A DNA stretch of 64,000 nt from Gordonia sp049847105. Its GTDB lineage: Bacteria; Actinomycetota; Actinomycetes; Mycobacteriales; Mycobacteriaceae. The notes beneath the pieces were generated by a model that searched no databases, was not told where the DNA came from, and was given only the letters and a program-made list of their open reading frames with translations. The stretch lies in the NCBI RefSeq assembly GCF_049847105.1, contig NZ_JBNCNS010000002.1, positions 682,001 to 746,000 of the forward strand, written 5' to 3'. Numbering within the stretch: the stretch's first letter is position 1; the number at the start of each line of letters is the position of its first letter. This document shows, piece after piece, positions 27,571 to 36,450 of this stretch. The translations under genes and the position numbers were made by a program.

Positions 27571-27969
27571 TCACCCGTCCTGGCGAGCCAACGCATCACT
27601 GGTGACCGGGGTGAAGAGGTTGACCAGATTGCCGTCCGGATCGCGTACCAGAGCCGATCGGTTGCCCCACGGCATCGTGGTCGGCTCCTGGACCACCTCG
27701 CCGACCTGACCGGCCAGACGCCGGTACTCGGCATCCACGTCATCGACGCGGAACTCGATGATCACGGATCGGTTCGTCGCGGGCTCGACGGAGCCGGCGG
27801 CGAAGAGTGCGGCGGTACGTTCACTGCCGATGGCGAGGGTTCCTGCCGAAGTGACGATCTCTGCGAAATCGGTTGTGGCCCAACGGGCCGGCGATGCGGT
27901 CACCACTTCGTAGAAGGTGACGAGTCGGTTGACGGATCGGGTGATGATTCGGATCGATACCAGGTTCAT
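27571..27969 (-). CDS. VOC-family (glyoxalase-like) protein
   Basis: 132 residues, two beta-alpha-beta-beta-beta modules of the vicinal-oxygen-chelate fold: SIRIITRSVNRLVTFYEVV at the N-terminus and ALVRDPDGNLVNLFTP at the C-terminus. Possible metal ligands are incomplete (no clear N-terminal His), so it may bind a ligand rather than be a metal enzyme. Start ATG 27969. It sits at the junction between two conserved gene blocks. Confidence 0.82.
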   Translation of the reverse strand: MNLVSIRIITRSVNRLVTFYEVVTASPARWATTDFAEIVTSAGTLAIGSERTAALFAAGSVEPATNRSVIIEFRVDDVDAEYRRLAGQVGEVVQEPTTMPWGNRSALVRDPDGNLVNLFTPVTSDALARQDG

Positions 27970-28076
27970 GACGGCCACGCTAGGACTGATTCCGGACAGC
28001 CGGCGTCCGTGATCCAGATTTCGGCGAGGATTTGATCCGTGCGCCGATGGAACGCGGGGGTCCGCCGCGACGTCCA

Positions 28077-28790
28077 ATGACCATGACGTTCCTGGGCGAG
28101 TGGCCGCTGCGCTGGTGGCTGATCCTCTGCGGATGCGTCCTGAGTGCACTGATCGTGGCGATCGGGGCCGTGGCACAGAGCGATCGATCGACGTCGGATC
28201 CTGCCGTGGGCGAGCATGCCGATCGCGCACGGCGGGCACTGGCTGGTGTTTCGGTACTCGCGCAACGTCCGTCGCGAGAGGATTACCAGCGCGAAGCATT
28301 CGGCTCCGCGTGGACCGATGCCACGGCGGCCGCGGGAGGATTCAACGGATGCGACACCCGCAACGACGTCCTCGCCCGCGACCTGACCGACACGCGCCGA
28401 GCTGCGGTGTCGTCCTGTCCGCGAGCCGTTGTTGCGGGCGAGTTCCGTAGTCCCTACACGGGTGAGTTCATCGTGTTCCGGCGCGACCGTCGCGCCGGGG
28501 CGGTCCAGATCGACCACATCGTGCCGCTGGCCTACGCCTGGGACATGGGGGCGTGGTCGTGGTCGCCGGCGACGCGCATGAATCTGGCCAACGACCCCGC
28601 CAATCTCGTGGCCGTGGACGCGGCGTCGAATCTGACCAAGTCGGATCAGGAACCGGGTCGATGGATGCCGCCGAACAAAGGATTCCGGTGCCAGTATTCA
28701 ATCCAGTTCGTGACCGTGGCGTCCACCTACCACCTGCTACTTGATGCGTCGTCGGCCACAACACTACGAAAAGCCCTGCAGCAGTGCTGA
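28077..28790 (+). CDS. Membrane-anchored or secreted HNH nuclease (GmrSD C-terminal/DUF1524-like)
   Basis: About 237 residues. A short basic N-terminus and one hydrophobic segment (WLILCGCVLSALIVAIGAVA) act as signal or anchor. The exported domain has GCDTRNDVLARDL, GEFRSPYTGEF, then the HNH-type core VQIDHIVPLAYAWD (catalytic DH), NDPANLVAVDAASN and KSDQEPGRWMPP. This family includes extracellular nucleases of actinobacteria. In-frame starts at TTG 28032, ATG 28047, 28077 and 28083 are all possible; I used 28077 because it leaves a short n-region. Two Cys residues (GCD, SSCP) may form a disulphide. Confidence 0.82.
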   Translation: MTMTFLGEWPLRWWLILCGCVLSALIVAIGAVAQSDRSTSDPAVGEHADRARRALAGVSVLAQRPSREDYQREAFGSAWTDATAAAGGFNGCDTRNDVLARDLTDTRRAAVSSCPRAVVAGEFRSPYTGEFIVFRRDRRAGAVQIDHIVPLAYAWDMGAWSWSPATRMNLANDPANLVAVDAASNLTKSDQEPGRWMPPNKGFRCQYSIQFVTVASTYHLLLDASSATTLRKALQQC

Positions 28791-28837
28791 GTACGGCTTC
28801 GCCGGGGAGGCGACCATCTCGACGAAAGGCCGCCTCA

Positions 28838-29165
28838 TGACAAGGATCGATTCCCCGTTCCAGGGCGACAATGCTTCGTTCGACATCAGCAGGTGTCGGA
28901 CATGATGAACTCCATCAACAGTGGCGTGGACATCGAACGGACCACGATCCTGAGCCTCGACACCGAGACCGAGAGCGGCGTCTCCAACATCCCGTTCGTC
29001 GTGGCGCGGGCGAACGCGACCCCGATGACGTCGATGACGTCGACGTTCGGGATTTCGGAATTGACGGAGAAGACAAGGCCGGCCACCCGAGGCTACGTTT
29101 GCAATATCTACCGCGTTAGTCTGGTGAGCGACATAATTCCGCACGTGAAGTCGAGGAATCCATGA
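28838..29165 (+). pseudogene. Frameshifted small coding remnant, unrecognised
   Basis: ATG 28838 with AAAGG upstream opens MTRIDSPFQGDNASFDIS with GC-rich third positions but stops at 28906. A second frame, covering 28887-29165, continues at once as QQVSDMMNSINSGVDIERT with nearly all codons ending in G or C until about 29060, after which the bias fades. The two pieces read as one protein with a frameshift near 28888-28893. The second frame ends in an ATGA overlap with proA. I do not recognise the product. It could be a decayed gene, a sequencing indel, or chance in a high-GC genome. Confidence 0.4.
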
Positions 29166-30439
29166 GTGCACCCACCGCCGTACCGGGCGTGGAGACGGCC
29201 GACATAGAGAAGGTCGTCAGGGGGCTGGCCAAGGCGGCCAGGGTCGCGTCGAGGACGCTGGCCGGCCTGACCACCGCGGCCAAGAACGAGATCCTGCTCG
29301 CCGCCGCAGAGGCGATCGAGGCCGACAGCGAGGCCATCCTCGCCGCCAACGCCGCCGACGTCGTCCGTGCCGAGAACGACGACACCGAGGCGAACCTGAT
29401 CGATCGTCTACGCCTGACCCCGGAACGGATCACCGGCATCGCCGACGGTCTCCGACAGGTGGCCGTGCTGCCCGACCCGATCGGCGAGGTCGTCTCCGGT
29501 AACACGCTTCCGAACGGTCTCGAACTGCGGCAGGTGCGAGTTCCGCTCGGTGTGGTCGGGATGGTGTACGAGGCGCGTCCGAATGTCACCGTCGACGCCT
29601 TCGGGATCGCTTTCAAATCGGGCAACGCAATGCTGTTGCGCGGCTCGTCGTCGGCTGCCGATTCGAACGCCGAGCTGGTGCGCGTCCTGCGGGAGGTGCT
29701 GCGCGGTAAGGGTGTGAGTGCCGACGCGGTCGCGTTGCTGCCCAGTGAGGATCGCGCCAGCGTCACCGCCCTGATCCGCGCACGCGGTCTGGTCGACGTG
29801 GTGATCCCGCGCGGTGGGGCCGGACTCATCAACGCGGTCGTCGCCAACGCCACGGTCCCGACGATCGAGACCGGCACCGGCAACTGCCACGTCTACGTCC
29901 ACGCGCTCGCCGATGTCGATGTCGCGACCCGGATCATCCTGAACTCCAAGACGCGCCGCCCCAGCGTCTGCAACACCGCCGAGACCGTGCTCATCGACAA
30001 GGCCGTCGCGGGCGACGCGCTGCCGAAGATCAGGCAGGCACTGCAGGCGCAAGGAGTGGTCATCCACGGTGACGAGCCGGGGATGGAGCCGGCCACCGAG
30101 ACCGATTGGTCCGAGGAATACCTGTCGATGGACGTGGCGATGAAGATCGTCGACGGACTCGACGCCGCAGTCGCGCACATCGACACCTACGGCACGGGCC
30201 ACACCGAGGCGATCGTGACCACGGACCTCGCGGCCGCCCGCGAGTTCACCTCCCGCGTCGACGCGGCAGCGGTGATGGTCAACGCCTCCACCGCATTCAC
30301 CGACGGAGAACAGTTCGGCTTCGGTGCGGAGATCGGGATCTCGACCCAGAAACTCCACGCGCGGGGGCCGATGGGTTTGCCCGAGCTGACCTCGACCAAG
30401 TGGATCGTCTGGGGCGACGGCCACATCCGGTCCGCATGA
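29162..30439 (+). CDS. proA: Gamma-glutamyl phosphate reductase
   Basis: 425 residues; NADPH-dependent reduction of gamma-glutamyl phosphate to the semialdehyde in proline synthesis. Aldehyde-dehydrogenase fold with VPLGVVGMVYEARPNVT, the catalytic Cys in RRPSVCNTAET, and C-terminal FGFGAEIGISTQKLHARGPMG. proB is not in the window. The ATG overlaps the preceding open frame; the moxR-type gene overlaps its stop. Confidence 0.97.
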   Translation: MSAPTAVPGVETADIEKVVRGLAKAARVASRTLAGLTTAAKNEILLAAAEAIEADSEAILAANAADVVRAENDDTEANLIDRLRLTPERITGIADGLRQVAVLPDPIGEVVSGNTLPNGLELRQVRVPLGVVGMVYEARPNVTVDAFGIAFKSGNAMLLRGSSSAADSNAELVRVLREVLRGKGVSADAVALLPSEDRASVTALIRARGLVDVVIPRGGAGLINAVVANATVPTIETGTGNCHVYVHALADVDVATRIILNSKTRRPSVCNTAETVLIDKAVAGDALPKIRQALQAQGVVIHGDEPGMEPATETDWSEEYLSMDVAMKIVDGLDAAVAHIDTYGTGHTEAIVTTDLAAAREFTSRVDAAAVMVNASTAFTDGEQFGFGAEIGISTQKLHARGPMGLPELTSTKWIVWGDGHIRSA

Positions 30440-31362
30440 TGGGCGACGCAACCACCGCGGCCGGCGGCGGTCCGGCCACCGTTCCGTCGTTCGGCGACGT
30501 CGCCGACGTGGTCTCGCGGCTGCGGTCGACCGGTTACCTCGCCGACGACGCCACCGCCACATCCACCTATCTCGCCGACCGGCTGGGCAAGCCGTTGCTC
30601 GTCGAAGGTCCGGCCGGTGTGGGTAAAACCGAACTGGCGCGAGCGATCTCGCAGGCGACGGATGCGGAGTTCATTCGCCTACAGTGCTATGAGGGCATCG
30701 ACGAGGCACGCGCTCTCTACGAGTGGAACCACGCCAAGCAGATCCTGCACATCCAGGCGACCGGTAGTCGCGAATGGGACGAGGCGAAGGCCGACATCTT
30801 CTCCGATGAGTTCCTGTTGCCCAGGCCGTTGCTGAAGGCGATCTCGCGATCGGAACCGACGGTGCTGCTCATCGACGAGGTCGACAAGGCCGACGTCGAC
30901 ATGGAGGGCCTGCTCCTGGAGGTGCTGAGCGATTTCGCGGTGACCATCCCGGAGATGGGCACTGTGGCCGCGACCCGGCGGCCGGTGGTGATCCTGACGT
31001 CGAACGCGACCCGGGACCTGTCGGAGGCGCTCAAACGTCGCTGCCTCTACCTCTACATCGACTTCCCGGACGCCGTCCGTGAGCGGGAGATCCTGGCCTC
31101 GCGAGTGCCGGGCCTGTCGGATGCGCTGGCCGCCGAACTGGTACGTGTCGTCGGTGTGTTGCGCACCCTCGACATCCGGAAGAAGCCGTCGGTGGCGGAG
31201 ACCATCGACTGGGCCAACACCCTGCTCGCGCTGGGCGCCGGCGAGTCGAGTGGTTCCGGCGGCGGCAAACTCGACGACGGCCTCATCGCCCGCACCCTGG
31301 GAGTGGTGCTCAAGCACCGACCGGACCTGAAGACGGCCCTCAAAGAACTCAAGCTGGGCTGA
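30436..31362 (+). CDS. MoxR-family AAA+ ATPase
   Basis: 308 residues. Walker A GPAGVGKT at residues about 58-65, Walker B TVLLIDEVDKAD, sensor 1 ILTSNATRDLSEA with the following arginine finger ALKRRC. MoxR proteins act as chaperone-like ATPases together with VWA-domain partners; the next gene is exactly such a partner, sharing one base (TGATG). The CoxD/CoxE pair of the CO-dehydrogenase system is one well-known case, but no cox structural genes are here. ATG 30436 or 30439. Confidence 0.9.
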   Translation: MMGDATTAAGGGPATVPSFGDVADVVSRLRSTGYLADDATATSTYLADRLGKPLLVEGPAGVGKTELARAISQATDAEFIRLQCYEGIDEARALYEWNHAKQILHIQATGSREWDEAKADIFSDEFLLPRPLLKAISRSEPTVLLIDEVDKADVDMEGLLLEVLSDFAVTIPEMGTVAATRRPVVILTSNATRDLSEALKRRCLYLYIDFPDAVREREILASRVPGLSDALAAELVRVVGVLRTLDIRKKPSVAETIDWANTLLALGAGESSGSGGGKLDDGLIARTLGVVLKHRPDLKTALKELKLG

Positions 31363-32813
31363 TGTCGACCGACGGGTCCGCCGTGTCGGGTGCCGCGGGC
31401 ACCGATGAGGTGCCGATGATCTCCCACCTCACCGGGTTCGTCGACGAGTTGCGCCGACGCGGAATGATCGTCGGGCCGTCGTCTCTCATCGACGCCGCGC
31501 AGGCGATGGAGGTGCTCGACCTCCTCGACCGGCGCAGTCTCCGTGAGGGGCTGGCGACCACGTTGATCAGTGACCAGATGCACCGCAGGGTCTTCGACAC
31601 GATCTTCGACCTCTGGTTCCCCCTTGGCACCGGCGCGCGGACCGCGGTGACCGACCTGCCGCGCACACTGGACGGGGAGATCGACGTGGAGACGATGCGC
31701 GAGATGGTCGCCGACATGCTCGCCGACGACTCGGCCGATGCGGACGGCCGGCTCGACCAGATGATCGCGCTCATCGTCGATCGGCTCGGCCGCTATGACT
31801 CCACGCGTGGCGAGGCGTTCTCGGCTTATCAGGCGCTGTCGACGGTCAACCCGCAGACCCTGATCGCGCGGATCGCGGCGGCCATGGCCGGCGGGGGAGA
31901 CGAGGACGGCTCGGGCGGCGACCGCCCCGGCACCGAACCCCTCTACCGTCGCGCCGCCCGCGCCCGGGCCGGGGAGCTCCGGGCCGCCATCGAGGCGGAG
32001 ACGCAACGTCGGATGGCGGGGCGCAACGGACGCGAACGGGTCGCCGACTACGCGGTGCCGCCGCTGCCCGAGAACATCAACTTCCTCAGCGCGGGCGCGC
32101 AGGATCTCGCCGAGATCCGACGGACCATCCAGCCGCTCGCGCGATTGCTCGCCGCGAAGCTGGAGATCCGTCGTCGCCGATCCCACCGCGGTGCCGTCGA
32201 TGTCCGCAAGACGCTCCGCGCCTCGATGTCCACGGGGGGAGTACCGATCGAGCTGAGCCATCGCAAGCCGCGGCCCGGCCGGCCGGAACTCGTTGTCATC
32301 TGCGACGTCTCGGGCTCGGTCGCCGGCTTCTCGCAGTTCACTCTGAGGCTGGTTTACGCACTGCGCCAACAATTCTCGAAAGTGCGAGTGTTCGCGTTCG
32401 TGGACACGGTCGACGAGGTCACCGACTTCTTCGACCGCGGCGCAGACGACGAGGACTTCGGTGCGAGCATGCACCGGATGATCACCACAGCGCGGATCAG
32501 CACTCGGGACGGCCATTCCGACTACGGCAACATGCTGCGCGGGTTCGTCGAGGAGTACGGCGAGTCGCTCACCCATCGCGGTGCGTTGCTGATCCTCGGT
32601 GACGGGCGGACCAACTATCACGACCCGCATCTCGGCGCGCTGCGTGAACTCACCGACCGTGCCCGGCACGCGTACTGGCTCAATCCCGAGGCGGAGCGCA
32701 ATTGGGGCACCGGTGACTCCGCGGCCATCGAATACGCGGAGATCATCGAGATGTTCGAATGCCGGAACGCGACCCAGCTCGGCCGGGCGATCGCCGATCT
32801 GCTCCCGGTGTGA
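31362..32813 (+). CDS. VWA-domain CoxE-like protein
   Basis: 483 residues. N-terminal helical region, a Gly/Asp-rich linker near residue 180, and a C-terminal von Willebrand A domain with the MIDAS motif VICDVSGSVAG (DxSxS) and a later Asp in LILGDGRTNY. Partner of the preceding MoxR ATPase; the pair probably assembles or matures a metalloprotein or other complex. Target unknown. Confidence 0.87.
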   Translation: MSTDGSAVSGAAGTDEVPMISHLTGFVDELRRRGMIVGPSSLIDAAQAMEVLDLLDRRSLREGLATTLISDQMHRRVFDTIFDLWFPLGTGARTAVTDLPRTLDGEIDVETMREMVADMLADDSADADGRLDQMIALIVDRLGRYDSTRGEAFSAYQALSTVNPQTLIARIAAAMAGGGDEDGSGGDRPGTEPLYRRAARARAGELRAAIEAETQRRMAGRNGRERVADYAVPPLPENINFLSAGAQDLAEIRRTIQPLARLLAAKLEIRRRRSHRGAVDVRKTLRASMSTGGVPIELSHRKPRPGRPELVVICDVSGSVAGFSQFTLRLVYALRQQFSKVRVFAFVDTVDEVTDFFDRGADDEDFGASMHRMITTARISTRDGHSDYGNMLRGFVEEYGESLTHRGALLILGDGRTNYHDPHLGALRELTDRARHAYWLNPEAERNWGTGDSAAIEYAEIIEMFECRNATQLGRAIADLLPV

Positions 32814-32865
32814 TCGGCCCCGGGCCGGGCGGACACCCGGGGCCGACCGCGTAAACTCACACCTC

Positions 32866-33570
32866 ATGGCCACCGACCGCCCGTTGCAACAGCAGCCGCG
32901 TGCACGCCGTATCGGCATCATGGGTGGCACATTCGATCCGATCCACAACGGCCACCTCGTGGCGGCCAGCGAGGTCGCGCATCGCTTCTCCCTCGACGAG
33001 GTCATCTTTGTGCCGACCGGTCGGCCGTGGCAGAAACTCGCCGAGGACGCCGCGGTGGTGAAAGCCGAGCAGGCACGTGCGGTGAGCCCGGCCGAGGACC
33101 GCTACCTGATGACGGTGATCGCCACCGCCTCCAATCCCCGGTTCACGGTGAGTCGTGTCGACATCGAACGTGACGGTGATACCTACACCGTCGACACACT
33201 GCGTGACCTGCGCAGCATGCATCCGGAAGCAGAGCTCTACTTCATCACCGGAGCCGATGCGCTCGAGTCGATCCTGTCCTGGCAGGACTGGGAGGAACTC
33301 TTCGAACTCGCCAACTTCGTCGGCGTGAGCAGGCCCGGGTATGAACTCCACGCCATGCACCTCGCGCAACACCTCGAGGCGCTGCCCCCGGACACCCTGC
33401 AGATGCTCGAGATCCCGGCGCTGGCGATCTCGTCGACCGAGTGCCGCGCCCGCGCAGCCCGCGGAAGACCCGTCTGGTATCTGGTTCCCGACGGTGTGGT
33501 CCAGTACATCGCCAAACGCAAGCTGTACCGTTCACCGAGGGCATCCTCGCCGGGCGTTTCTGCTCCCTGA
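32866..33570 (+). CDS. nadD: Nicotinate-nucleotide adenylyltransferase
   Basis: 234 residues; adenylates NaMN in NAD synthesis. The nucleotidyltransferase motif GGTFDPIHNGHL is near residue 19 and the ISSTECRARAARG (SxTxxR-type) motif near residue 188. TAAACT at 32852-32857 lies 8 nt before the ATG with no Shine-Dalgarno, so it may be leaderless. The open frame extends upstream but the family start is MGGTFDP after a short tail. Confidence 0.95.
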   Translation: MATDRPLQQQPRARRIGIMGGTFDPIHNGHLVAASEVAHRFSLDEVIFVPTGRPWQKLAEDAAVVKAEQARAVSPAEDRYLMTVIATASNPRFTVSRVDIERDGDTYTVDTLRDLRSMHPEAELYFITGADALESILSWQDWEELFELANFVGVSRPGYELHAMHLAQHLEALPPDTLQMLEIPALAISSTECRARAARGRPVWYLVPDGVVQYIAKRKLYRSPRASSPGVSAP

Positions 33571-33629
33571 TCGATCTGGTGCGACCGATCGGTTGCGACC
33601 GCCCCGAAACCTCCGATGGAAGGACACCC

Positions 33630-33992
33630 GTGACTGCCACAGCCGAAGCGCTGGAGATGGCCAAGGTCGCGGCATTCGCCGCCGCCGACAAACTCGCGCA
33701 TGACGTCACCGTCATCGACGTCTCCGAACAGCTCGTCATCACCGACATCTTCGTGATCGCCTCTGCCGACAGCGAGCGGCAGGTGACATCGATCGTGGAC
33801 GAGGTCGAGGACAAACTCCGCGAGGCCGGGTACAAGCCGGTACGTCGTGAGGGCACGCGCGAGGGACGCTGGGCGCTGATCGACTACGCCGACATCGTGG
33901 TGCACATCCAGCACAGCGACGAGCGACAGTTCTATGCGCTCGAGCGGCTGTGGCAGGACTGCCCGATCATCGAGGTGGACGGCCTGGGATGA
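33630..33992 (+). CDS. rsfS: Ribosomal silencing factor
   Basis: 120 residues; binds uL14 on free 50S subunits and blocks 30S joining in starvation. Conserved DVTVIDVSEQLVITDIFVIASA and EGTREGRWALIDYADIVVHI are present. GTG 33630 has AAGGA 6 nt upstream. Same order (nadD-rsfS-gpgP) as in mycobacteria. Confidence 0.95.
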   Translation: MTATAEALEMAKVAAFAAADKLAHDVTVIDVSEQLVITDIFVIASADSERQVTSIVDEVEDKLREAGYKPVRREGTREGRWALIDYADIVVHIQHSDERQFYALERLWQDCPIIEVDGLG

Positions 33993-34702
33993 GCGGGGGA
34001 CCCGATTCGCACGACACCGCGGTCGAGCGACTGACACCCGTGGTGCGGCGCCTCATCCTGTTGCGGCACGGCCAGACCGAATACAACGCCACCAGCCGCA
34101 TGCAGGGGCAACTCGACACCGACCTCTCGGCCCTCGGGGTCCGGCAGGCAGCTGCCGCGGCGGAGGTGCTCGCCAAGCGTGCCCCGATGCTCATCAGGTC
34201 GTCGGATCTCGCGCGCGCCCGGGACACCGCCGAAGCGCTCGCGCGGAGCACCGGGCTGTCGGTCGACACCGATGAGCGGCTGCGTGAGACCCACCTCGGC
34301 GATTGGCAGGGGATGACCCACCACGAGGTCGACGACGTCATGCCGGGTGCGCGGCGGATCTGGCGCGACGACGCCGGTTGGCGTCCGCCGAACGGCGAGA
34401 GCCGGATCGACGTCGCGCGGCGGGCCGTGCCGCTCGTGGCGGAGCTGGTCTCCGATCTCGACGAATGGGGGACCGGCGACAATCCGGAGGCCCCGGTCGT
34501 GCTCGTGGCCCATGGCGGCGTCATCGCCGCACTGACCGCGGCGCTCCTCGACCTCCCGGAGACGTCGTGGCCGGTGTTCGGCGGGCTCGCCAACACCAGC
34601 TGGGTGCAACTGTCGGGTCACGGTGTCCCGGGTAGCCCGCCACACTGGCGGCTCGATGTCTGGAACGCGTCGGCCGAGAGCGCCGACGCGGCCGTCCAAT
34701 GA
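33989..34702 (+). CDS. gpgP: Glucosyl-3-phosphoglycerate phosphatase
   Basis: 237 residues, histidine-phosphatase fold: RLILLRHGQTEYN gives the phospho-accepting His, the second His is in VVLVAHGGVIAAL, and the acid Glu lies in LRETHLGDWQG. Its location (after rsfS, before octT) and sequence match mycobacterial GpgP, which makes glucosylglycerate, the start of methylglucose lipopolysaccharide. A general phosphoglycerate mutase is less likely. ATG overlaps the rsfS stop. Confidence 0.85.
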   Translation: MSGGPDSHDTAVERLTPVVRRLILLRHGQTEYNATSRMQGQLDTDLSALGVRQAAAAAEVLAKRAPMLIRSSDLARARDTAEALARSTGLSVDTDERLRETHLGDWQGMTHHEVDDVMPGARRIWRDDAGWRPPNGESRIDVARRAVPLVAELVSDLDEWGTGDNPEAPVVLVAHGGVIAALTAALLDLPETSWPVFGGLANTSWVQLSGHGVPGSPPHWRLDVWNASAESADAAVQ

Positions 34703-35484
34703 CCTTCCCGGTGGCGTCGTCCGGACGTTCCGAAGGCACGGTCCTGATCCTGTCCGACTCGTTGGCCTATTACGGCCCGTCGGGCGGGCTGGCCGCCGAC
34801 GATCCGAAGATCTGGCCGAATCTCGTCGGTGCGGCCTGCGACCGCGAGGTACGGCTGTTCGGGCGGATCGGCTGGACGAGCCGTGACGTGTGGTGGGCGC
34901 TGACCCAGGACCCGAACATCTGGGCCGCGGTACCGGGCGCCGACGTCGTGGTCCTGGCGTTCGGCGGGATGGACAGTCTTCCCTCGCCGCTGCCGACCGC
35001 GGTCCGAGAACAGATCCGGTATGTCCGTCCGAACCGGTTGCGGCAGGTCGTCCGGGACGGATACCAGTGGCTGCAACCGCGGTTGTCCACGGTCGGTTGG
35101 CCGGTGGCCCTGCCTCCCACGGTGACGGTCGAATACCTGGAGAAGATCCGCGCCGCGCTGACTCACCTCCGACCGGATCTGCCGATCGTGGTGTGCCTGC
35201 CTCCCACGCATCGGAGTCCGTATTACGGCTACGTGCACAGTGGCCGCATCCCCACCACGGCCGCGATGGCCGAATGGGCGGGCGCGCACGATCTGCCGAC
35301 CGCCGACTTCTACCCGGTCACCCGGGATGGGTTCTTTCCGGTCGGTGGCGGCATGAGCGACGAGATGAATCCGGACGGGATCCACTGGGGATACGAGTGT
35401 CATCGGGGCATCGCCGACGTCGTGGTGCCGGTGGTCGGCGACGTCCTCGACCGGCGCGCGGCCGGTCGGGAGGCGACCGGCTAA
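34699..35484 (+). CDS. octT: SGNH-type diglucosylglycerate octanoyltransferase
   Basis: 261 residues of GDSL/SGNH fold: block I LILSDSLAYYG (nucleophile Ser), block III-like FGGMDSLPSP, and block V DGIHWGYECH (catalytic Asp and His). In mycobacteria the gene after gpgP encodes OctT, which octanoylates diglucosylglycerate in the MGLP pathway. The assignment rests on fold and position. ATG overlaps the gpgP stop. Confidence 0.78.
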   Translation: MTFPVASSGRSEGTVLILSDSLAYYGPSGGLAADDPKIWPNLVGAACDREVRLFGRIGWTSRDVWWALTQDPNIWAAVPGADVVVLAFGGMDSLPSPLPTAVREQIRYVRPNRLRQVVRDGYQWLQPRLSTVGWPVALPPTVTVEYLEKIRAALTHLRPDLPIVVCLPPTHRSPYYGYVHSGRIPTTAAMAEWAGAHDLPTADFYPVTRDGFFPVGGGMSDEMNPDGIHWGYECHRGIADVVVPVVGDVLDRRAAGREATG

Positions 35485-35493
35485 CGTAGACGC

Positions 35494-36342
35494 GTGCCAG
35501 TCGTCGTCGTCACCGATTCATCGTCGCGGTTGCCGCACGCCGTCACCGATCACTACGGCATCCGGCAGGTACCGCTTCACCTCGAACTCGACGGCACCGA
35601 CTACCTCGAGGGCGTCGACGACATCCCCGACGACATCATCTCCACGCCAGGCGTGACGACCTCCGGCGCCAATCCGCACGACCTCGGGATCGCCTACGAG
35701 GAAGCATTGGCCGCGAGCGACGGCGACGGTGTGGTGGCGGTCCACATGTCACGCAGGCTGTCGGGCACCTGGGGTGCCGGCCGGTTGGCGGCCGAGAAGT
35801 TTCCCGGACAGGTGCGGGTCGTCGACGCCAGGTCGGTGGGCCTCGCCGTCGGCTTCACCGCGATCGGTGCCGCCCAGGCCGCGGCCTCCGGCGCCGATCG
35901 GGACCGCGTGTACGAGTCGGCGATCCGGCAGGCCGCCACTGTCGACTCGATGATCTGCGTTCACCAGCTCGACAACCTCCGCCAGAGCGGCCGGATCAGT
36001 GCGGCCAGCAAGATGTTGGGCTCGGCGCTCTCGATCAAGCCGATCCTGCACATGGTCGACGGAATCCTCACGCTCAAGGAGCGCCACCGCACCTTCTCCA
36101 AGGCGCTCACCAAGATGGTCGATGCGGCCGTCGAGTCGGCCGACGGCAGGCCGGTGACTCTCGGCGTCCAGCACAGTGCGGCCCCCGAGTTGGCACGAGA
36201 ACTGGCCGACCAACTGACCGAGCGGCTACGGGTCGTGACGTCGGAACTCATCGTCGACCTCGGGCCGATCCTCGGCTGCCATGTTGGCCCCGGGGCCATC
36301 GGGGTGGCGATCGCCACGGGCCTCGATCCCGTCGAGGTCTGA
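35494..36342 (+). CDS. DegV-family fatty-acid-binding protein (FakB-like)
   Basis: 282 residues with the DegV motifs VVTDSSSRLP, TTSGANPHDL, VAVHMSRRLSGTW and GPGAIGVAI. DegV/FakB proteins bind an acyl chain and present its carboxylate for phosphorylation by FakA. A FakA-like DAK2 protein is encoded at 23619. TAACGT at 35482-35487 lies 6 nt before the GTG start, so it may be leaderless. Confidence 0.9.
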   Translation: MPVVVVTDSSSRLPHAVTDHYGIRQVPLHLELDGTDYLEGVDDIPDDIISTPGVTTSGANPHDLGIAYEEALAASDGDGVVAVHMSRRLSGTWGAGRLAAEKFPGQVRVVDARSVGLAVGFTAIGAAQAAASGADRDRVYESAIRQAATVDSMICVHQLDNLRQSGRISAASKMLGSALSIKPILHMVDGILTLKERHRTFSKALTKMVDAAVESADGRPVTLGVQHSAAPELARELADQLTERLRVVTSELIVDLGPILGCHVGPGAIGVAIATGLDPVEV

Positions 36343-36450
36343 GAAGACCGACGCCGCAGGCCATTCACAGATCCGAATCCATCCACAGATCGGGTCGACC
36401 GGCCCGTTGGCGGCCGTCATCGGCGGTGTCGGTCCCTAGGCTCATCGGTC

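Noticed and set aside
30436..32813. moxR-VWA pair as part of a CO-dehydrogenase locus
   Set aside because: No coxL, coxM or coxS genes or molybdopterin genes nearby; the pair is a general MoxR-VWA system.
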